DNA of 64,000 nt from an uncultured Clostridia bacterium. GTDB taxonomy: Bacteria > Bacillota > Clostridia > TANB77 > CAG-508. Where the stretch lies: positions 1 to 64,000 of the forward strand of contig CANPFR010000005.1 in NCBI GenBank assembly GCA_947573445.1, in the 5' to 3' direction. The translations under genes and the position numbers were made by a program. The notes under the pieces were generated by a model. The model was not told the DNA's origin. It searched no databases and was given only the letters and a program-made list of their open reading frames with translations. This document shows positions 24,506 to 34,288 of this stretch, in pieces. Every line of letters starts with the position of its first letter. Position 1 is the first letter of the stretch.

Positions 24506-24955
24506 ATGCAAATATTTAAAGGTAATGACAAAATAAGTATATATGGAAATCTGAATATCAATAATCATAAGAATAAAATAAAAGAAAAAGTATATATTTC
24601 TGTTGAAAATCAAAAACTAGAAAGAATTGCTAAAGTAATATATGATTTCCTAGATAAGCAATATCAGATGTTTAATTATAATTGGGATAGTATGAGTAAA
24701 ACAACAAAAACAGATAAAGTTGTTATAAATAATGATATCAATATAACAAAAGGCAATTTTAAGTTATATGGCTATATTGAAGATTGGAACAGTATTTTTA
24801 CTGACAATGGCAAAAAATATAATTTTCATACAGAAGAAATTGCTATTGAAGAATTGATACAGACAATAGAAAGTATATATGATGACTATATTTGTGATTT
24901 TGATACAATTAAAGATGAACTTAAAATAATTGTAACAAAAATTGAAATATATTAG
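24506..24955 (+). CDS. hypothetical element protein
   Basis: A 149-residue protein of alternating strand and helix, with no recognised family. A DKQYQMFNYNWDSM segment near residue 52 and an acidic C-terminus are visible. AAGGAAAG lies upstream of the ATG, and TAGGAGG, the next gene's ribosome site, begins at its stop. Confidence 0.55.
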   Translation: MQIFKGNDKISIYGNLNINNHKNKIKEKVYISVENQKLERIAKVIYDFLDKQYQMFNYNWDSMSKTTKTDKVVINNDINITKGNFKLYGYIEDWNSIFTDNGKKYNFHTEEIAIEELIQTIESIYDDYICDFDTIKDELKIIVTKIEIY

Positions 24956-24967
24956 GAGGAAAAGTGA

Positions 24968-25615
24968 ATGGATAATAAATACAATGTTTTTAAAAAATTA
25001 TTGAATTTTAATACCAATAAATATTCGCCAGAAAAGGTATTTAAAGATTTTATATCTTTATTTGCAATTGGACTAAGCAATAAAGTATATTTTAATGAGG
25101 AAAATAGTGAGCGATATAATAAAATATATGATAGTTATGATAAAAAGGATCAATATATTTTTTATGCACTATCTACAGAACTAACCAGATTATTTACGAA
25201 TGAATCGAATCCTTATGATATACTTGGAGAGATATACCAAGAAATCACTAAAACGAGTTATTTGAAATTAGTTAAAAATACGTCATTACAAGAAGTTGGA
25301 AAAAAATTGCAGGGAGTGATGAACTTAAACAACAAAGCCAATAATGGCAAAATGGTAGAAGTAAATTGTGGAAGTGGAGCGATGATACTTGCGTATGCAA
25401 GTACATTAAGATTATTTAAAATGGATTACAAAATCGATTTAGAGGTAACCGCAATTGATACAGAGCTTATAAATGTTTTTATGACGTATATTCAGTTATA
25501 CTTTTTTCAAATATCGGCAGTTGTAATATTGGTTGATGAAAGCACAAACAAGGAAGTTATGCGATTATATACACCAGAATATGAAAATATTGATGAGAAA
25601 GTGATAGCTGCATAA
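24968..25615 (+). CDS. N6-adenine methyltransferase-like protein without a visible catalytic motif
   Basis: A 215-residue protein. An N-terminal helical half (1-115) and a Rossmann-like half with VEVNCGSGAMILAYA near residue 130 follow the HsdM-type N6 methyltransferase pattern (motif I 'CGSGGMLLA'). 'EVTAIDTELINVFMTYIQLYFF' then matches the motif II region (D followed by a helix). The protein ends before any NPPY catalytic motif, so it probably binds SAM or acts as a partner or decoy rather than methylating DNA. It lies next to the ArdC-like gene, itself linked to evasion of restriction. Confidence 0.65.
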   Translation: MDNKYNVFKKLLNFNTNKYSPEKVFKDFISLFAIGLSNKVYFNEENSERYNKIYDSYDKKDQYIFYALSTELTRLFTNESNPYDILGEIYQEITKTSYLKLVKNTSLQEVGKKLQGVMNLNNKANNGKMVEVNCGSGAMILAYASTLRLFKMDYKIDLEVTAIDTELINVFMTYIQLYFFQISAVVILVDESTNKEVMRLYTPEYENIDEKVIAA

Positions 25616-25641
25616 TATCAAAAAATATAACAAAAAATTCT

Positions 25642-25670
25642 AAGGGGATTATTTAATCTCCTTAATTTTT
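25642..25670 (+). terminator. terminator after the methyltransferase-like gene
   Basis: AAGGGGATT pairs with AATCTCCTT across a 4-base loop, followed by AATTTTTATT. Confidence 0.6.
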
Positions 25671-25688
25671 ATTGGAAAGGTGAATTTT

Positions 25689-26573
25689 ATGGAAGAAAAG
25701 AAAAAAGTTAATGCTTATGAAAAATTGATAGAAGGTATTGAAAATATAATTGATTCTGGAAAATATAAAGAATTTTTAAAATCAATGAAATATTTTCATT
25801 CATATAGCTTTAGAAATAGGTTATTGATATATAACCAAAATCCAGATGCAACGAGAGTTGCTGGATATAGTACTTGGAAAAAATTAGGAAGAGGTGTAAA
25901 GTCGAATCCTAAAAAGATATTTATTGTAAGACCAATTATTGGTAAGAATAAGAAAGAACACGAAAAAGATAAAAATACAGTAAATCAAGAAGATAATCAA
26001 GATGTTAAAGATATGGAAGAAGAGAAGTCTATTTCTGCATTTGGGTGGACACTTGTATATGATATATCAGATACATATTTATTAGATGAATCAAAGATAG
26101 TTCCACTTTTTGATGATATTACACTTAATAATAGTAGTAGTGAAGAATTATATCATATTTTAGAGCGAGTAAGTCCAGTCAAAATCGATATTGAAAGTAC
26201 ATATAATGGTTCGGATGGTTATTATTCAGAAAAGGAGAAAAGAATTGTTATATCTTCAAGAGTATCGCAGGATGATGCTACAACTATATTATTACATGAA
26301 ATAAGTCATAGTTTATATGATGATTTTGATTATGCAAAAGAAAGAGATATGAGTGAAATGTTAGTAGAATCAATTGCTTTTATTGTTGCCGATTATTATG
26401 GGCTTGATACGAGTAAATCTAGTTTTTCTTATATAACGAAGTGGTCAAAAGGCGATTCTAAGAAGTTATTAAAACTTGGAACAAAAATCCAAGAAGCATC
26501 TGATGATTTAATAAGCAAAATAGAAAAAGAATTAAATAAAGGAAATGAATCTAAAGAAACGAAAATTGCATAG
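25689..26573 (+). CDS. ArdC-like ssDNA-binding protein with HExxH metallopeptidase domain
   Basis: A 294-residue protein. Residues 15-85 match the ArdC N-terminal domain (SFRNRLLIYNQNPDATRVAG then YSTWKKLGRGVK), which binds single-stranded DNA. After an acidic insertion (about 88-125), a zinc metallopeptidase-like domain follows with HEISH at residues 203-207 and a downstream E-S-I-A-F helix. ArdC proteins of conjugative plasmids protect entering DNA from restriction. The ATG at 25689 follows GGAAAGG; an in-frame GTG at 25680 is less likely. Confidence 0.85.
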   Translation: MEEKKKVNAYEKLIEGIENIIDSGKYKEFLKSMKYFHSYSFRNRLLIYNQNPDATRVAGYSTWKKLGRGVKSNPKKIFIVRPIIGKNKKEHEKDKNTVNQEDNQDVKDMEEEKSISAFGWTLVYDISDTYLLDESKIVPLFDDITLNNSSSEELYHILERVSPVKIDIESTYNGSDGYYSEKEKRIVISSRVSQDDATTILLHEISHSLYDDFDYAKERDMSEMLVESIAFIVADYYGLDTSKSSFSYITKWSKGDSKKLLKLGTKIQEASDDLISKIEKELNKGNESKETKIA

Positions 26574-26623
26574 AAAATAAAAAATTAAAAATCATTAAAG
26601 AAAGGAAGAAACAAAAAGGGCAA

Positions 26624-27148
26624 ATGATGAAATTAGTAGAAAGAATTCAGAAATCAGAAGTTTTCATTAATGAAAAAATGAAGAATAATAATGTTGTTGT
26701 AAGAATATTGGAAGATAAAGATGAAGATAAGGGGGAAATTTTAATTTTTAAGGACAAAAAAATAGAACGTATTTTTCAAATTGAGAGAATAGCTTATCGA
26801 CAAATAGAAATTAAAGAAGACAATAAGGTGTTAGAGTACTCACTACATATAGAAAATTTAGGAAAATGGTTATACAATTTATACAATCCAATAGAAGTTT
26901 TATATGTATTTTATGGTGGTGAACAAAGAGGTAGAACGTTGACAAAAAATCAAGTTGAAAAAATAGCTATTGGTAGAACAGATAGTATGGTAATATCAAG
27001 AAAGAATAATATGGACTTAGAAAAGAAAGTAACTGATAAACAACCAATAGTAAAAGGATATCTAGGGCCAATGTTTGAAAGAATTGATTATGGAAAAATT
27101 TATTTAAGATATGAAACTCAAGAGATACATGACATGCTATCAGCATAA
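26624..27148 (+). CDS. hypothetical element protein
   Basis: A 174-residue charged protein. A beta-rich first half (NNNVVVRILEDKDEDKGEIL) precedes a YNPIEVLYVFYGGEQRGRTL segment and a C-terminal helix. Not assigned to a family. It lies between the ArdC-like and primase-like genes in the same direction. Confidence 0.55.
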   Translation: MMKLVERIQKSEVFINEKMKNNNVVVRILEDKDEDKGEILIFKDKKIERIFQIERIAYRQIEIKEDNKVLEYSLHIENLGKWLYNLYNPIEVLYVFYGGEQRGRTLTKNQVEKIAIGRTDSMVISRKNNMDLEKKVTDKQPIVKGYLGPMFERIDYGKIYLRYETQEIHDMLSA

Positions 27149-27167
27149 ATAAAGGAAGGAGAGAAAA

Positions 27168-28265
27168 ATGCGAAATAATAATGTATATAATTATATCAAT
27201 ATAACTAATGTCATTAATCAACTGCATTTGAAAAAAACGTATCAGAAAGGCAACTATATTTATACTATTTGTCCATTTTGCCAGAAAAATAGCGAAAGAG
27301 AAGGTTATTTGAAAATTAATACGATAAACAATGTTTATTTATGTAAAAAATGTGAACAAAGTGGAAGCTCTGTTGAGTTGTATGCAACTTTACATTATAT
27401 AACTACTAAGGAAGCATTTAAAAGGTTGTTAAAAGAAATGCCTGTCTTGGATAACATGCCATATGTATATAATAATCCTGTAAAGGATGATGTTTATAGA
27501 GATATGGTTTATAGAAATTTTCTAAAATTACAATCTTTAAATAGCAGACATTTTGAAAAATTAAGACAAATGGATTTTTCAGATAAATATATTAATCAAA
27601 ATTTATTTAAAAGCATTGAAAATAATACATCTAAAAAGAAAAAGATTTGTAAACAATTACAAGAACAGGGATTAAAACTTGATGGGATTCCGGGTTTTTT
27701 TCAGGATATAGATTTCAAATGGAATTATAAATCTCACAATGGAATATATATTCCTGTTATGTTAGATAATAGAATTCAAGGGTTAAGAATCCTATTAGAT
27801 ACAAAATATAATTTAGATACAGAAAATATATGGTTTTCAAGTAATAATGAATACAATGGCACAAAGGCAAGTAATTGGCCAATGATATTAAAAAATGAAG
27901 CAACCAGTTGGGCTAGTTTATATAATTCCAATGAACAAACGGATATTATTATTGCTACTGAAATGATATTAGCACACAAATTATTCAATAATACGAATAA
28001 AACAGTTATTGGTGTTCCAAATAATATTGATAAAGAGCTGATATTAAGTTTGGCTAAAAGAATGAATATATCTAAAGTATTTTTATTTGTAGACAAATAT
28101 ACAGTTTTACATACCAGCGTTTCAGTGTGTAAAAATATAATACAAACGTTAGAACAACATAATATAGAAGTTGATTTTCGATTAGCATTAAATGATAGTA
28201 GAATAGGTAGTGATTTAATCGACATATGTAAAAAGAATGAAGAAAGAAATAAAAAAATAGCATAA
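27168..28265 (+). CDS. primase-like protein (CHC2-type zinc finger plus Toprim-like domain)
   Basis: A 365-residue protein. A zinc finger with C35, C38, C59 and C62 (ICPFCQK and LCKKCEQSG) resembles the DnaG/CHC2 type. A central 'GFFQDIDFKWNYKSHNGIYIPVML' segment and a Toprim-like domain from about 250 follow: TDIIIATEMILAHKLF, then a VFLFVDKY strand. The usual 'E-G' of Toprim reads E-M, as in DUF3854-type proteins, so activity may be reduced. It probably primes replication of the element. GGAAGGAG precedes the ATG. Confidence 0.7.
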   Translation: MRNNNVYNYINITNVINQLHLKKTYQKGNYIYTICPFCQKNSEREGYLKINTINNVYLCKKCEQSGSSVELYATLHYITTKEAFKRLLKEMPVLDNMPYVYNNPVKDDVYRDMVYRNFLKLQSLNSRHFEKLRQMDFSDKYINQNLFKSIENNTSKKKKICKQLQEQGLKLDGIPGFFQDIDFKWNYKSHNGIYIPVMLDNRIQGLRILLDTKYNLDTENIWFSSNNEYNGTKASNWPMILKNEATSWASLYNSNEQTDIIIATEMILAHKLFNNTNKTVIGVPNNIDKELILSLAKRMNISKVFLFVDKYTVLHTSVSVCKNIIQTLEQHNIEVDFRLALNDSRIGSDLIDICKKNEERNKKIA

Positions 28266-28272
28266 AGGAGGA

Positions 28273-28677
28273 ATGTTTATTAATAAAAAAAGAGAAATAC
28301 AAGTATCTAATGAAATTATAAGAAAATTGAAACAAAAAGGCTATTTGATTCATAAATATTATTCAAAAACAACAAAAAGCATATATCTTAAGATTGATTA
28401 TGGAGTATGTTACGGAATAAGAATAAGCGATCATAATGGAAAGAAAAAATATTGTTATAGATTTAATCTTATTAAACAATATGCTGGACCAAAAAAGGTG
28501 ATGGATAGAGGATATGTACGATATTTTTATGATTATAAAAATATCGATGAATTAGTAGCTGATATTGATAAAGAAAAACAAAGTAAAATTAAAAGTTATG
28601 GTTTATATAATTATAAGGCATATATGAAGCAAAATGCTAAAAAGAATATTTATAAATCATTTACAAGAGTTTTATAG
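28273..28677 (+). CDS. hypothetical basic protein
   Basis: A 134-residue basic protein with many Tyr and Lys: 'GYLIHKYYSKTTKSIYLKIDYG' beta-rich core, then a helical end. The pattern suggests nucleic-acid binding, but no family is recognised. AAAGGAGG precedes the ATG; 7 bases from the primase-like gene. Confidence 0.55.
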   Translation: MFINKKREIQVSNEIIRKLKQKGYLIHKYYSKTTKSIYLKIDYGVCYGIRISDHNGKKKYCYRFNLIKQYAGPKKVMDRGYVRYFYDYKNIDELVADIDKEKQSKIKSYGLYNYKAYMKQNAKKNIYKSFTRVL

Positions 28678-28705
28678 AGGTGAAATAGTTCACCTCTATA
28701 AAATT
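28675..28705 (+). terminator. strong hairpin inside the element operon
   Basis: TAGAGGTGAA (28675-28684) pairs perfectly with TTCACCTCTA (28689-28698); TAAAATTTT follows. It overlaps the stop of the upstream gene and precedes the two giant genes. Confidence 0.65.
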
Positions 28706-28725
28706 TTGAGGAAAGGAAAATAAAA

Positions 28726-30858
28726 ATGGAAGAAAAAAAGATAGAATGTGAAGTATATGAAAATATTATAAATATAGAGTTATTTAATAAAATTATAGCA
28801 TTTATTATGGAAACCACACAAAATAAAGATAAATATTTGATTTTATCCCAAATAGAAAAAAATTGTATTTGGTTACAGAGGCTAAAAAATGTAAATTTTC
28901 AAGAAGAATATCAATTTGAGTACTTAGGTGAATTGTTGGAGAGATACGAAGAAAGATTAGGAAATAATATAGAGGATATAAGAGCTATATCATTAGTATT
29001 AGGATATGCAAGAGATTTAATAGAAAATACCATGTTTGTAGGTACACAGTTAGTTGATTTTTTAAGAAAAGTTAAAAATCTAGCCCAGAATGATATTTAT
29101 ATAAAAGGGGCCTTATATTTATATGATAAAGAGAAATATAGTTATTATGGAACAGATATTACAAACGAAGTATATGATAAAACAGAAGACCTATTATTTG
29201 TTTTATCAGTTAGAAGTGATAATATAGAATACATCTTTAATAAAAAGAAAGAAATGGTTATTTCGTTATTGGGAAACAAGAGGACTTTATCTGTTTTTGG
29301 CAACATAAAAGTGTATGCTTGGCTAATGAGAATTTTATATCCGTTGGTAAAAAAGATTAGAAATAAAAATCTATCTGGAATACGAGCTTTAGTAAAGATT
29401 CCAACAGGTTTTCAGAAGGAAGACACTAATATTTATAAGGAATTAATAAAAAATGGTTATAATAAAATAGAAATTAGTTATTTGAATTATATGGTGTTAT
29501 CTTATTGTTTGGATATGGATTCTATTATCAATAAAGGCTCAATTGTTGAAGAGAAAATAGCAATAAATTTGTGTAAGATACTTATCAATAGTGAAAATAC
29601 GTGGTCCGATAATATATATAATTTAATTAATAACTTATTAAGTAAATATTATAAATTTAATATAAAATGTTATGGTAAAAAAGGCATAAAAGAAGCATTG
29701 ATTGATGAAATTAATATAGTAAATCCTATAACATTTATAAAATTTTATGAAACCTTTGAAAAGAGACTATATTCGTTTGACATATTAGACAATAAATGGG
29801 ATATAGTAGCAACAGAATTAAATAAAGAAGCATACGAAAGTTTATTTGATGATTTTATAATAAAAGTAGTTGGAAAAGAAAAAATCATTCAATGTATAGA
29901 AAAGTACAATAAATTAACAGAAGCAAATTTCATTGAATCTTTTTTTACCAATGATTGTAGAAGTTGCTTATTTAGTTTTTTAGTGGATAATGATGTAATT
30001 ATTTTAAAAGATTTTTTTAATGAGATAATAGAAAGAAATGAGAATAAATATGCAGAGAATTATAATTTAGAAAAATATATTAAAGGTATAAAAAATAGGA
30101 AAAGTTATGACTTTTTAAAATACTTATTAAGTCTAGGAACATATGGTATAGAGGAAATAAATTTTTTTGGATTTAAACTAGAAAGTTTATATGAAGGAGG
30201 ATGGTGTAAGAAACTTTATATACAAAAGGATTTTCTAAGTATTGAAGAACAAAAATTTTTATTTGACAGTTTGGAAACTTTTATTTTTTATTATCTTCCA
30301 GACCAATATATTGATTTTTTAGACACTATTATAGAGACAGATTTATCAGAAGGAATCATAGCTAAAGATGTTTTAAGAAAGATGTATTTAATTCTTGTAG
30401 ATTTTAGTCCTAAAAAGTACGATACTAATTTTTTAAGGGAAAAGTATTTAACAGAGAGTGAATTAAATGAAATACATGAAAAGGAGAAATTACAAAAAGA
30501 ACATGAAGAAGCAATGAAATTAGTTGAAATGCGAAACCAAATAAAATGTAACTTTAATGAGATTGTGGTAAAAAACTTTAAGGAATTATATCGTTTTTGT
30601 CATCACTATGAGTTTTATGATGAAGAATTAAAATATTGTAAGGATATAGTTTATAGCTATATTTTAAATGATATAAAGAATTTTGAAAGGAGCAGGGAAG
30701 ATATTATAGATTTGAACAAAATATTAAATTTATTTTTACAAGAAAATCTTATTACAATTGATGAATACATAAACATAAATTGTGAATATTGGAAAGAGGA
30801 GGTTATAAAATATGGAAACAATTTTAGAACATACCAAGCTAGCAACAAAATTGCATAA
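28726..30858 (+). CDS. large unknown helical protein A
   Basis: A 710-residue, almost fully helical, Lys/Glu/Ile-rich protein with no signal peptide, membrane helix, P-loop or zinc motif that I can see. Near 570-610 an alpha-helical charged stretch (EKEKLQKEHEEAMKLVEMR) suggests a coiled coil. Its end overlaps the next giant gene by 47 bases, so the two are made together and may form a complex. Repeated-helix scaffolds of this size occur in defence and in conjugation proteins; I cannot tell which applies. GGAAAGG precedes the ATG. Confidence 0.7.
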   Translation: MEEKKIECEVYENIINIELFNKIIAFIMETTQNKDKYLILSQIEKNCIWLQRLKNVNFQEEYQFEYLGELLERYEERLGNNIEDIRAISLVLGYARDLIENTMFVGTQLVDFLRKVKNLAQNDIYIKGALYLYDKEKYSYYGTDITNEVYDKTEDLLFVLSVRSDNIEYIFNKKKEMVISLLGNKRTLSVFGNIKVYAWLMRILYPLVKKIRNKNLSGIRALVKIPTGFQKEDTNIYKELIKNGYNKIEISYLNYMVLSYCLDMDSIINKGSIVEEKIAINLCKILINSENTWSDNIYNLINNLLSKYYKFNIKCYGKKGIKEALIDEINIVNPITFIKFYETFEKRLYSFDILDNKWDIVATELNKEAYESLFDDFIIKVVGKEKIIQCIEKYNKLTEANFIESFFTNDCRSCLFSFLVDNDVIILKDFFNEIIERNENKYAENYNLEKYIKGIKNRKSYDFLKYLLSLGTYGIEEINFFGFKLESLYEGGWCKKLYIQKDFLSIEEQKFLFDSLETFIFYYLPDQYIDFLDTIIETDLSEGIIAKDVLRKMYLILVDFSPKKYDTNFLREKYLTESELNEIHEKEKLQKEHEEAMKLVEMRNQIKCNFNEIVVKNFKELYRFCHHYEFYDEELKYCKDIVYSYILNDIKNFERSREDIIDLNKILNLFLQENLITIDEYININCEYWKEEVIKYGNNFRTYQASNKIA

Positions 30859-33241
30859 AACTCAAATAAACTTAGATTTTGTAAAGGAATTTTCATTGCA
30901 AAAGCTAGATGATTGTTGTGATAGAATTCAATCTAATGAAATGATAAGAGAAAGCGGAAGGCAAGATATTTTCATACAAAGAGAATTGATAAAAAATGAG
31001 AAATTCATACATTATCTTGTAGAAATTTATAATAGTAAAACAATAACAAATGGCTTAAAAACTTTACTGGCTGATATTGAAGCACATAATGAAAAGATAA
31101 CAGATTATGATATAAATGATATTATTAATGTATTGAGAAATGAAAAATTATGTTATGAAGCTTATTATGATTACCTAAAGTATTTTTCCAATAGAAATCC
31201 TTTGTTTGTTGGTAAAATTACCAAAAGTTTAAATAATTTTTTTGAACAAGATACAGTAAAAATTGAGGAATTAAGTTCAGAGATGTTGAAACTATTCGAA
31301 TATGATTACTTAGCCAATAATTGTTTATTGCCTTTGAGTGATATAAAAGAGGTGTATCAATTATTGCTAGAGAATGAAAAATTAAGATATTTAATTTGGT
31401 TTTTAGATTATAAAAAGTATAAAATATCTTTAGATTTTAATGGATTTTTAAAAATAAGTAATGATGCCTCTGATATATATGAGATGGTACAGCGTTTATC
31501 AAGTGAAATAGTAGATACTGAAATTATGGGAAATCTATTATATTACTGGATAAATAATGGTTGTAGGGTATATGACTTGAAGATAATAATAGAAAAGATA
31601 AAAGAGGTTGACAATCAAAACTTAGAATCGATTTTTAAAACTAGAAGTGGCTATATTAATTTTATATATGGTAGTAAACTAAAAAAGTTCAAATTTGATA
31701 ATGTGAATGAAAGTAGAGAAAAACTTATTACTTATGCAATCATAAATAATAAAAAAAGTTTTTTGAAATTAATAGATGAGCATATGCAGGAATTTTTGGA
31801 AATACCAACCTATAAATCTATTTTATTTGAGGAAAAATTTTATACTAAGTATTTTAACATAAATGAATTAACACTCAAAAAAATGATTAAAATAGAATAT
31901 TTGAATAACTTTTCTAATATTAGAAAATTAAAAGAGCAGTTTTATACCTTTGAAGAAATTGAAGTATTAAGTAAAGTGGCACCAGCATATAGTGAGCTCT
32001 ATAATCAATTATTAGATTTACCTATTGATGACAGATTATTGAGGATAAAACAGTGTATAAAGAAAAAATTACTAGACAATGTAGAATCAAAAGACTTAGA
32101 AAAAATTGCAGAAAGAATAAAAGAAAAATCTATTTATGATTGGTTAGAAGATTTTAAATTTATACAAGATATACAAGTAGCTGATATAATTCAAATTTTT
32201 ATTAATTATGAAATTATTGCTAAATTCATTCCTCAATTGAAATATAGAAGCGAACTAGGATACGTAATAAGAAATGTTGATCAGATTCAAGATTATAATA
32301 ATTTACAAAATATAAGTGAAAATATTATAGAAATAGACAAGCAATGGAAATATTTGGAGGAACAATTAAAATTTGATGAAGAATTTATACAAAAGTATCA
32401 GAAAAATATAAGAGAATTTATTTTGAATGGTAATGCTGAAATTGCTTATTCCTATTATGTGAATTCTGATCTCAAAACGCAAGAATCCTACAAACTCATT
32501 ATAAAAGCTGAAATAATGGGAGAATTTAAACAATTAAAGTATCATACAGATGACTTAAAAGAAGAGATAGATTTTAAATTAAACCAGAATCAAATAGATG
32601 AGTGGACCAATAATAATTCTAAGATTTCTGATGAAATATATGAAATTGGTGAATATGATGATTTCTATCATACTATGATTTTAGGTGCAAAACCACAAAA
32701 AACTTGTTTAAATTATGAGAAGGGCTCCTATAGTTCATGTTTACTTTCTTGTTTTGACAGTAATAAGAAAATTTTATATGCAAAAATGAATGGAAAAATT
32801 GTTGGCAGAGCAATGGTAAGACTTACTAAAGGAACATATAAAAGAATGGATGATAATAAAACTCTGTCTTTTTTTGATGTAGAAAAGAAAAATTCATCGA
32901 ATTTTGATAAGCAGCAAGAAAAATTAACGATATTTTTGGAAAGGGCATATTTTGCTGGAATATCTATAGAAAATGAGGAAAAGGTGGAAGATTTATTCAT
33001 AAAATTACTTGAAGAAAAAGCAAAAAAAATGAATGCTGAATTAGTATTAAGTTATTGTTATTGTAAGGGAATTGATGAGAATTATATCTCAAAATCAAAA
33101 GCAAGTTCACAGTATTTAGATAGTTTATCAGGAAGTGCTTCGATATCTGATGAAGGACAGTATAGATGTAATACATTTTTTATATGGAAGCCGAGAGATA
33201 AATGGAATTCTATATTTGATGAAAGTATATTGATCGAGTAG
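30812..33241 (+). CDS. large unknown protein B
   Basis: An 809-residue protein. The first 600 residues are helical and lack recognised motifs. The last 190 are different: a mixed alpha/beta module starting near 'FYHTMILGAKPQKTC', with SSCLLSCFDSNKKILYAKM, then GKIVGRAMVRLTKG and a Ser-rich end. The 'small-residue strand, then VGRAMVRL' run resembles a domain I have seen in phage and plasmid proteins near PcfJ, but I cannot name it. AAAGAGGAGG precedes the ATG at 30812. Starts within gene A, ends 42 bases before the next gene. Confidence 0.7.
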   Translation: METILEHTKLATKLHKTQINLDFVKEFSLQKLDDCCDRIQSNEMIRESGRQDIFIQRELIKNEKFIHYLVEIYNSKTITNGLKTLLADIEAHNEKITDYDINDIINVLRNEKLCYEAYYDYLKYFSNRNPLFVGKITKSLNNFFEQDTVKIEELSSEMLKLFEYDYLANNCLLPLSDIKEVYQLLLENEKLRYLIWFLDYKKYKISLDFNGFLKISNDASDIYEMVQRLSSEIVDTEIMGNLLYYWINNGCRVYDLKIIIEKIKEVDNQNLESIFKTRSGYINFIYGSKLKKFKFDNVNESREKLITYAIINNKKSFLKLIDEHMQEFLEIPTYKSILFEEKFYTKYFNINELTLKKMIKIEYLNNFSNIRKLKEQFYTFEEIEVLSKVAPAYSELYNQLLDLPIDDRLLRIKQCIKKKLLDNVESKDLEKIAERIKEKSIYDWLEDFKFIQDIQVADIIQIFINYEIIAKFIPQLKYRSELGYVIRNVDQIQDYNNLQNISENIIEIDKQWKYLEEQLKFDEEFIQKYQKNIREFILNGNAEIAYSYYVNSDLKTQESYKLIIKAEIMGEFKQLKYHTDDLKEEIDFKLNQNQIDEWTNNNSKISDEIYEIGEYDDFYHTMILGAKPQKTCLNYEKGSYSSCLLSCFDSNKKILYAKMNGKIVGRAMVRLTKGTYKRMDDNKTLSFFDVEKKNSSNFDKQQEKLTIFLERAYFAGISIENEEKVEDLFIKLLEEKAKKMNAELVLSYCYCKGIDENYISKSKASSQYLDSLSGSASISDEGQYRCNTFFIWKPRDKWNSIFDESILIE

Positions 33242-33283
33242 TTTTGAAAAGAAAATAAAATTAAAAGAACAAGGAGAAACAGT

Positions 33284-33781
33284 ATGAATAAAAATATTAA
33301 TGTTGATTTAAAAAAGAAATCTAGAAAAATAAAGGTAAATAAAGAATATATTGTAAAAAATGGAAGTAATTCTATAGTAACGGTTTTAGAGTACAAGAAA
33401 GATTGTGCATTATTAAAAAATATAAGAACTCAGGAATATATCTTTACGAAAGGTATCAAATTAAATAGCAATAATAAGTTAGAATGGCTTTTTGGAATAT
33501 ATTATACTGAATTAAGTATTGCAGCAAGAGGATTTGAAATGCACACATCAGAATTTATAGAAGACTTAAATAGGCTAAAGGATTTACTTCAAGAAGAATC
33601 TCACAGAAAGTATGTTGAAGCTATAATTTCAGCTGAACTGATGGATAGGTTAAGAATAGAAAAAGAGAAAAGTGAAAGTTTGGACGAAATTTATGATGAT
33701 TATATTGATAATAGTACAATTCAGCTTATTTCTGAGGAACTTTATGATTTATATGAAAAAAAAATAAGAAAGGTATGTTAA
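33284..33781 (+). CDS. hypothetical element protein
   Basis: A 165-residue protein with a basic N-terminus (KNINVDLKKKSRKIKVNKE), a short beta-rich part and a helical, acidic C-terminus. No family recognised. AAGGAG precedes the ATG. Located between the giant genes and pcfK. Confidence 0.55.
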   Translation: MNKNINVDLKKKSRKIKVNKEYIVKNGSNSIVTVLEYKKDCALLKNIRTQEYIFTKGIKLNSNNKLEWLFGIYYTELSIAARGFEMHTSEFIEDLNRLKDLLQEESHRKYVEAIISAELMDRLRIEKEKSESLDEIYDDYIDNSTIQLISEELYDLYEKKIRKVC

Positions 33782-33795
33782 AGGAGAAATAATAT

Positions 33796-34278
33796 ATGGA
33801 GGGTATAAAAAGAATCCGTGAAATGGCTAAAGGTCAAAAAGATTTTGTGTTATTAGAAACTGTTAAATATTTAATAAGTAGAACTGATATGAATGAAAAA
33901 TACTTGAATAAAGAAAAAACATTGAAAGAAATGGCAAAGTATATTCAATCAGAGATAATGAATGATTTTTGTAAGAAGATGGGAACCAAAAACCCATCTT
34001 CTTTTGCTCAAAGTATAAAGTACGATGGTGGTAATACGAGGTGTTTAGCTGTAGGGATATCAGAAGAGAAAGTTTATGAACTTGCAATTAATTATTTTGA
34101 TAAAACAAATGAAGAATTGGGAATAAAACCAGAAGAATCAGAAAACAAGAAAAGTAATATAAATTCTGAAAAGAAAGAAAGTGAATTTGGATCAATTTTT
34201 GATTCTGACGATAATAAAACGATAAAAGATAAAAAAGAAGAAATTGAGCAAATTTCATTATTTAATAGTGTTGCATAG
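33796..34278 (+). CDS. pcfK: PcfK-like protein
   Basis: A 160-residue protein. The helical first 110 residues include ALGISEEKVYEL-like text (read here as LAVGISEEKVYELAINYFD), the PcfK signature region where a helix ends in a tyrosine/aspartate pair. The remaining 50 residues are acidic and disordered. PcfK is encoded next to PcfJ in conjugative plasmids and integrative elements of Firmicutes; its role is unknown. The pcfJ start lies 10 bases downstream. Confidence 0.65.
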   Translation: MEGIKRIREMAKGQKDFVLLETVKYLISRTDMNEKYLNKEKTLKEMAKYIQSEIMNDFCKKMGTKNPSSFAQSIKYDGGNTRCLAVGISEEKVYELAINYFDKTNEELGIKPEESENKKSNINSEKKESEFGSIFDSDDNKTIKDKKEEIEQISLFNSVA

Positions 34279-34288
34279 GAGGAGAAAA

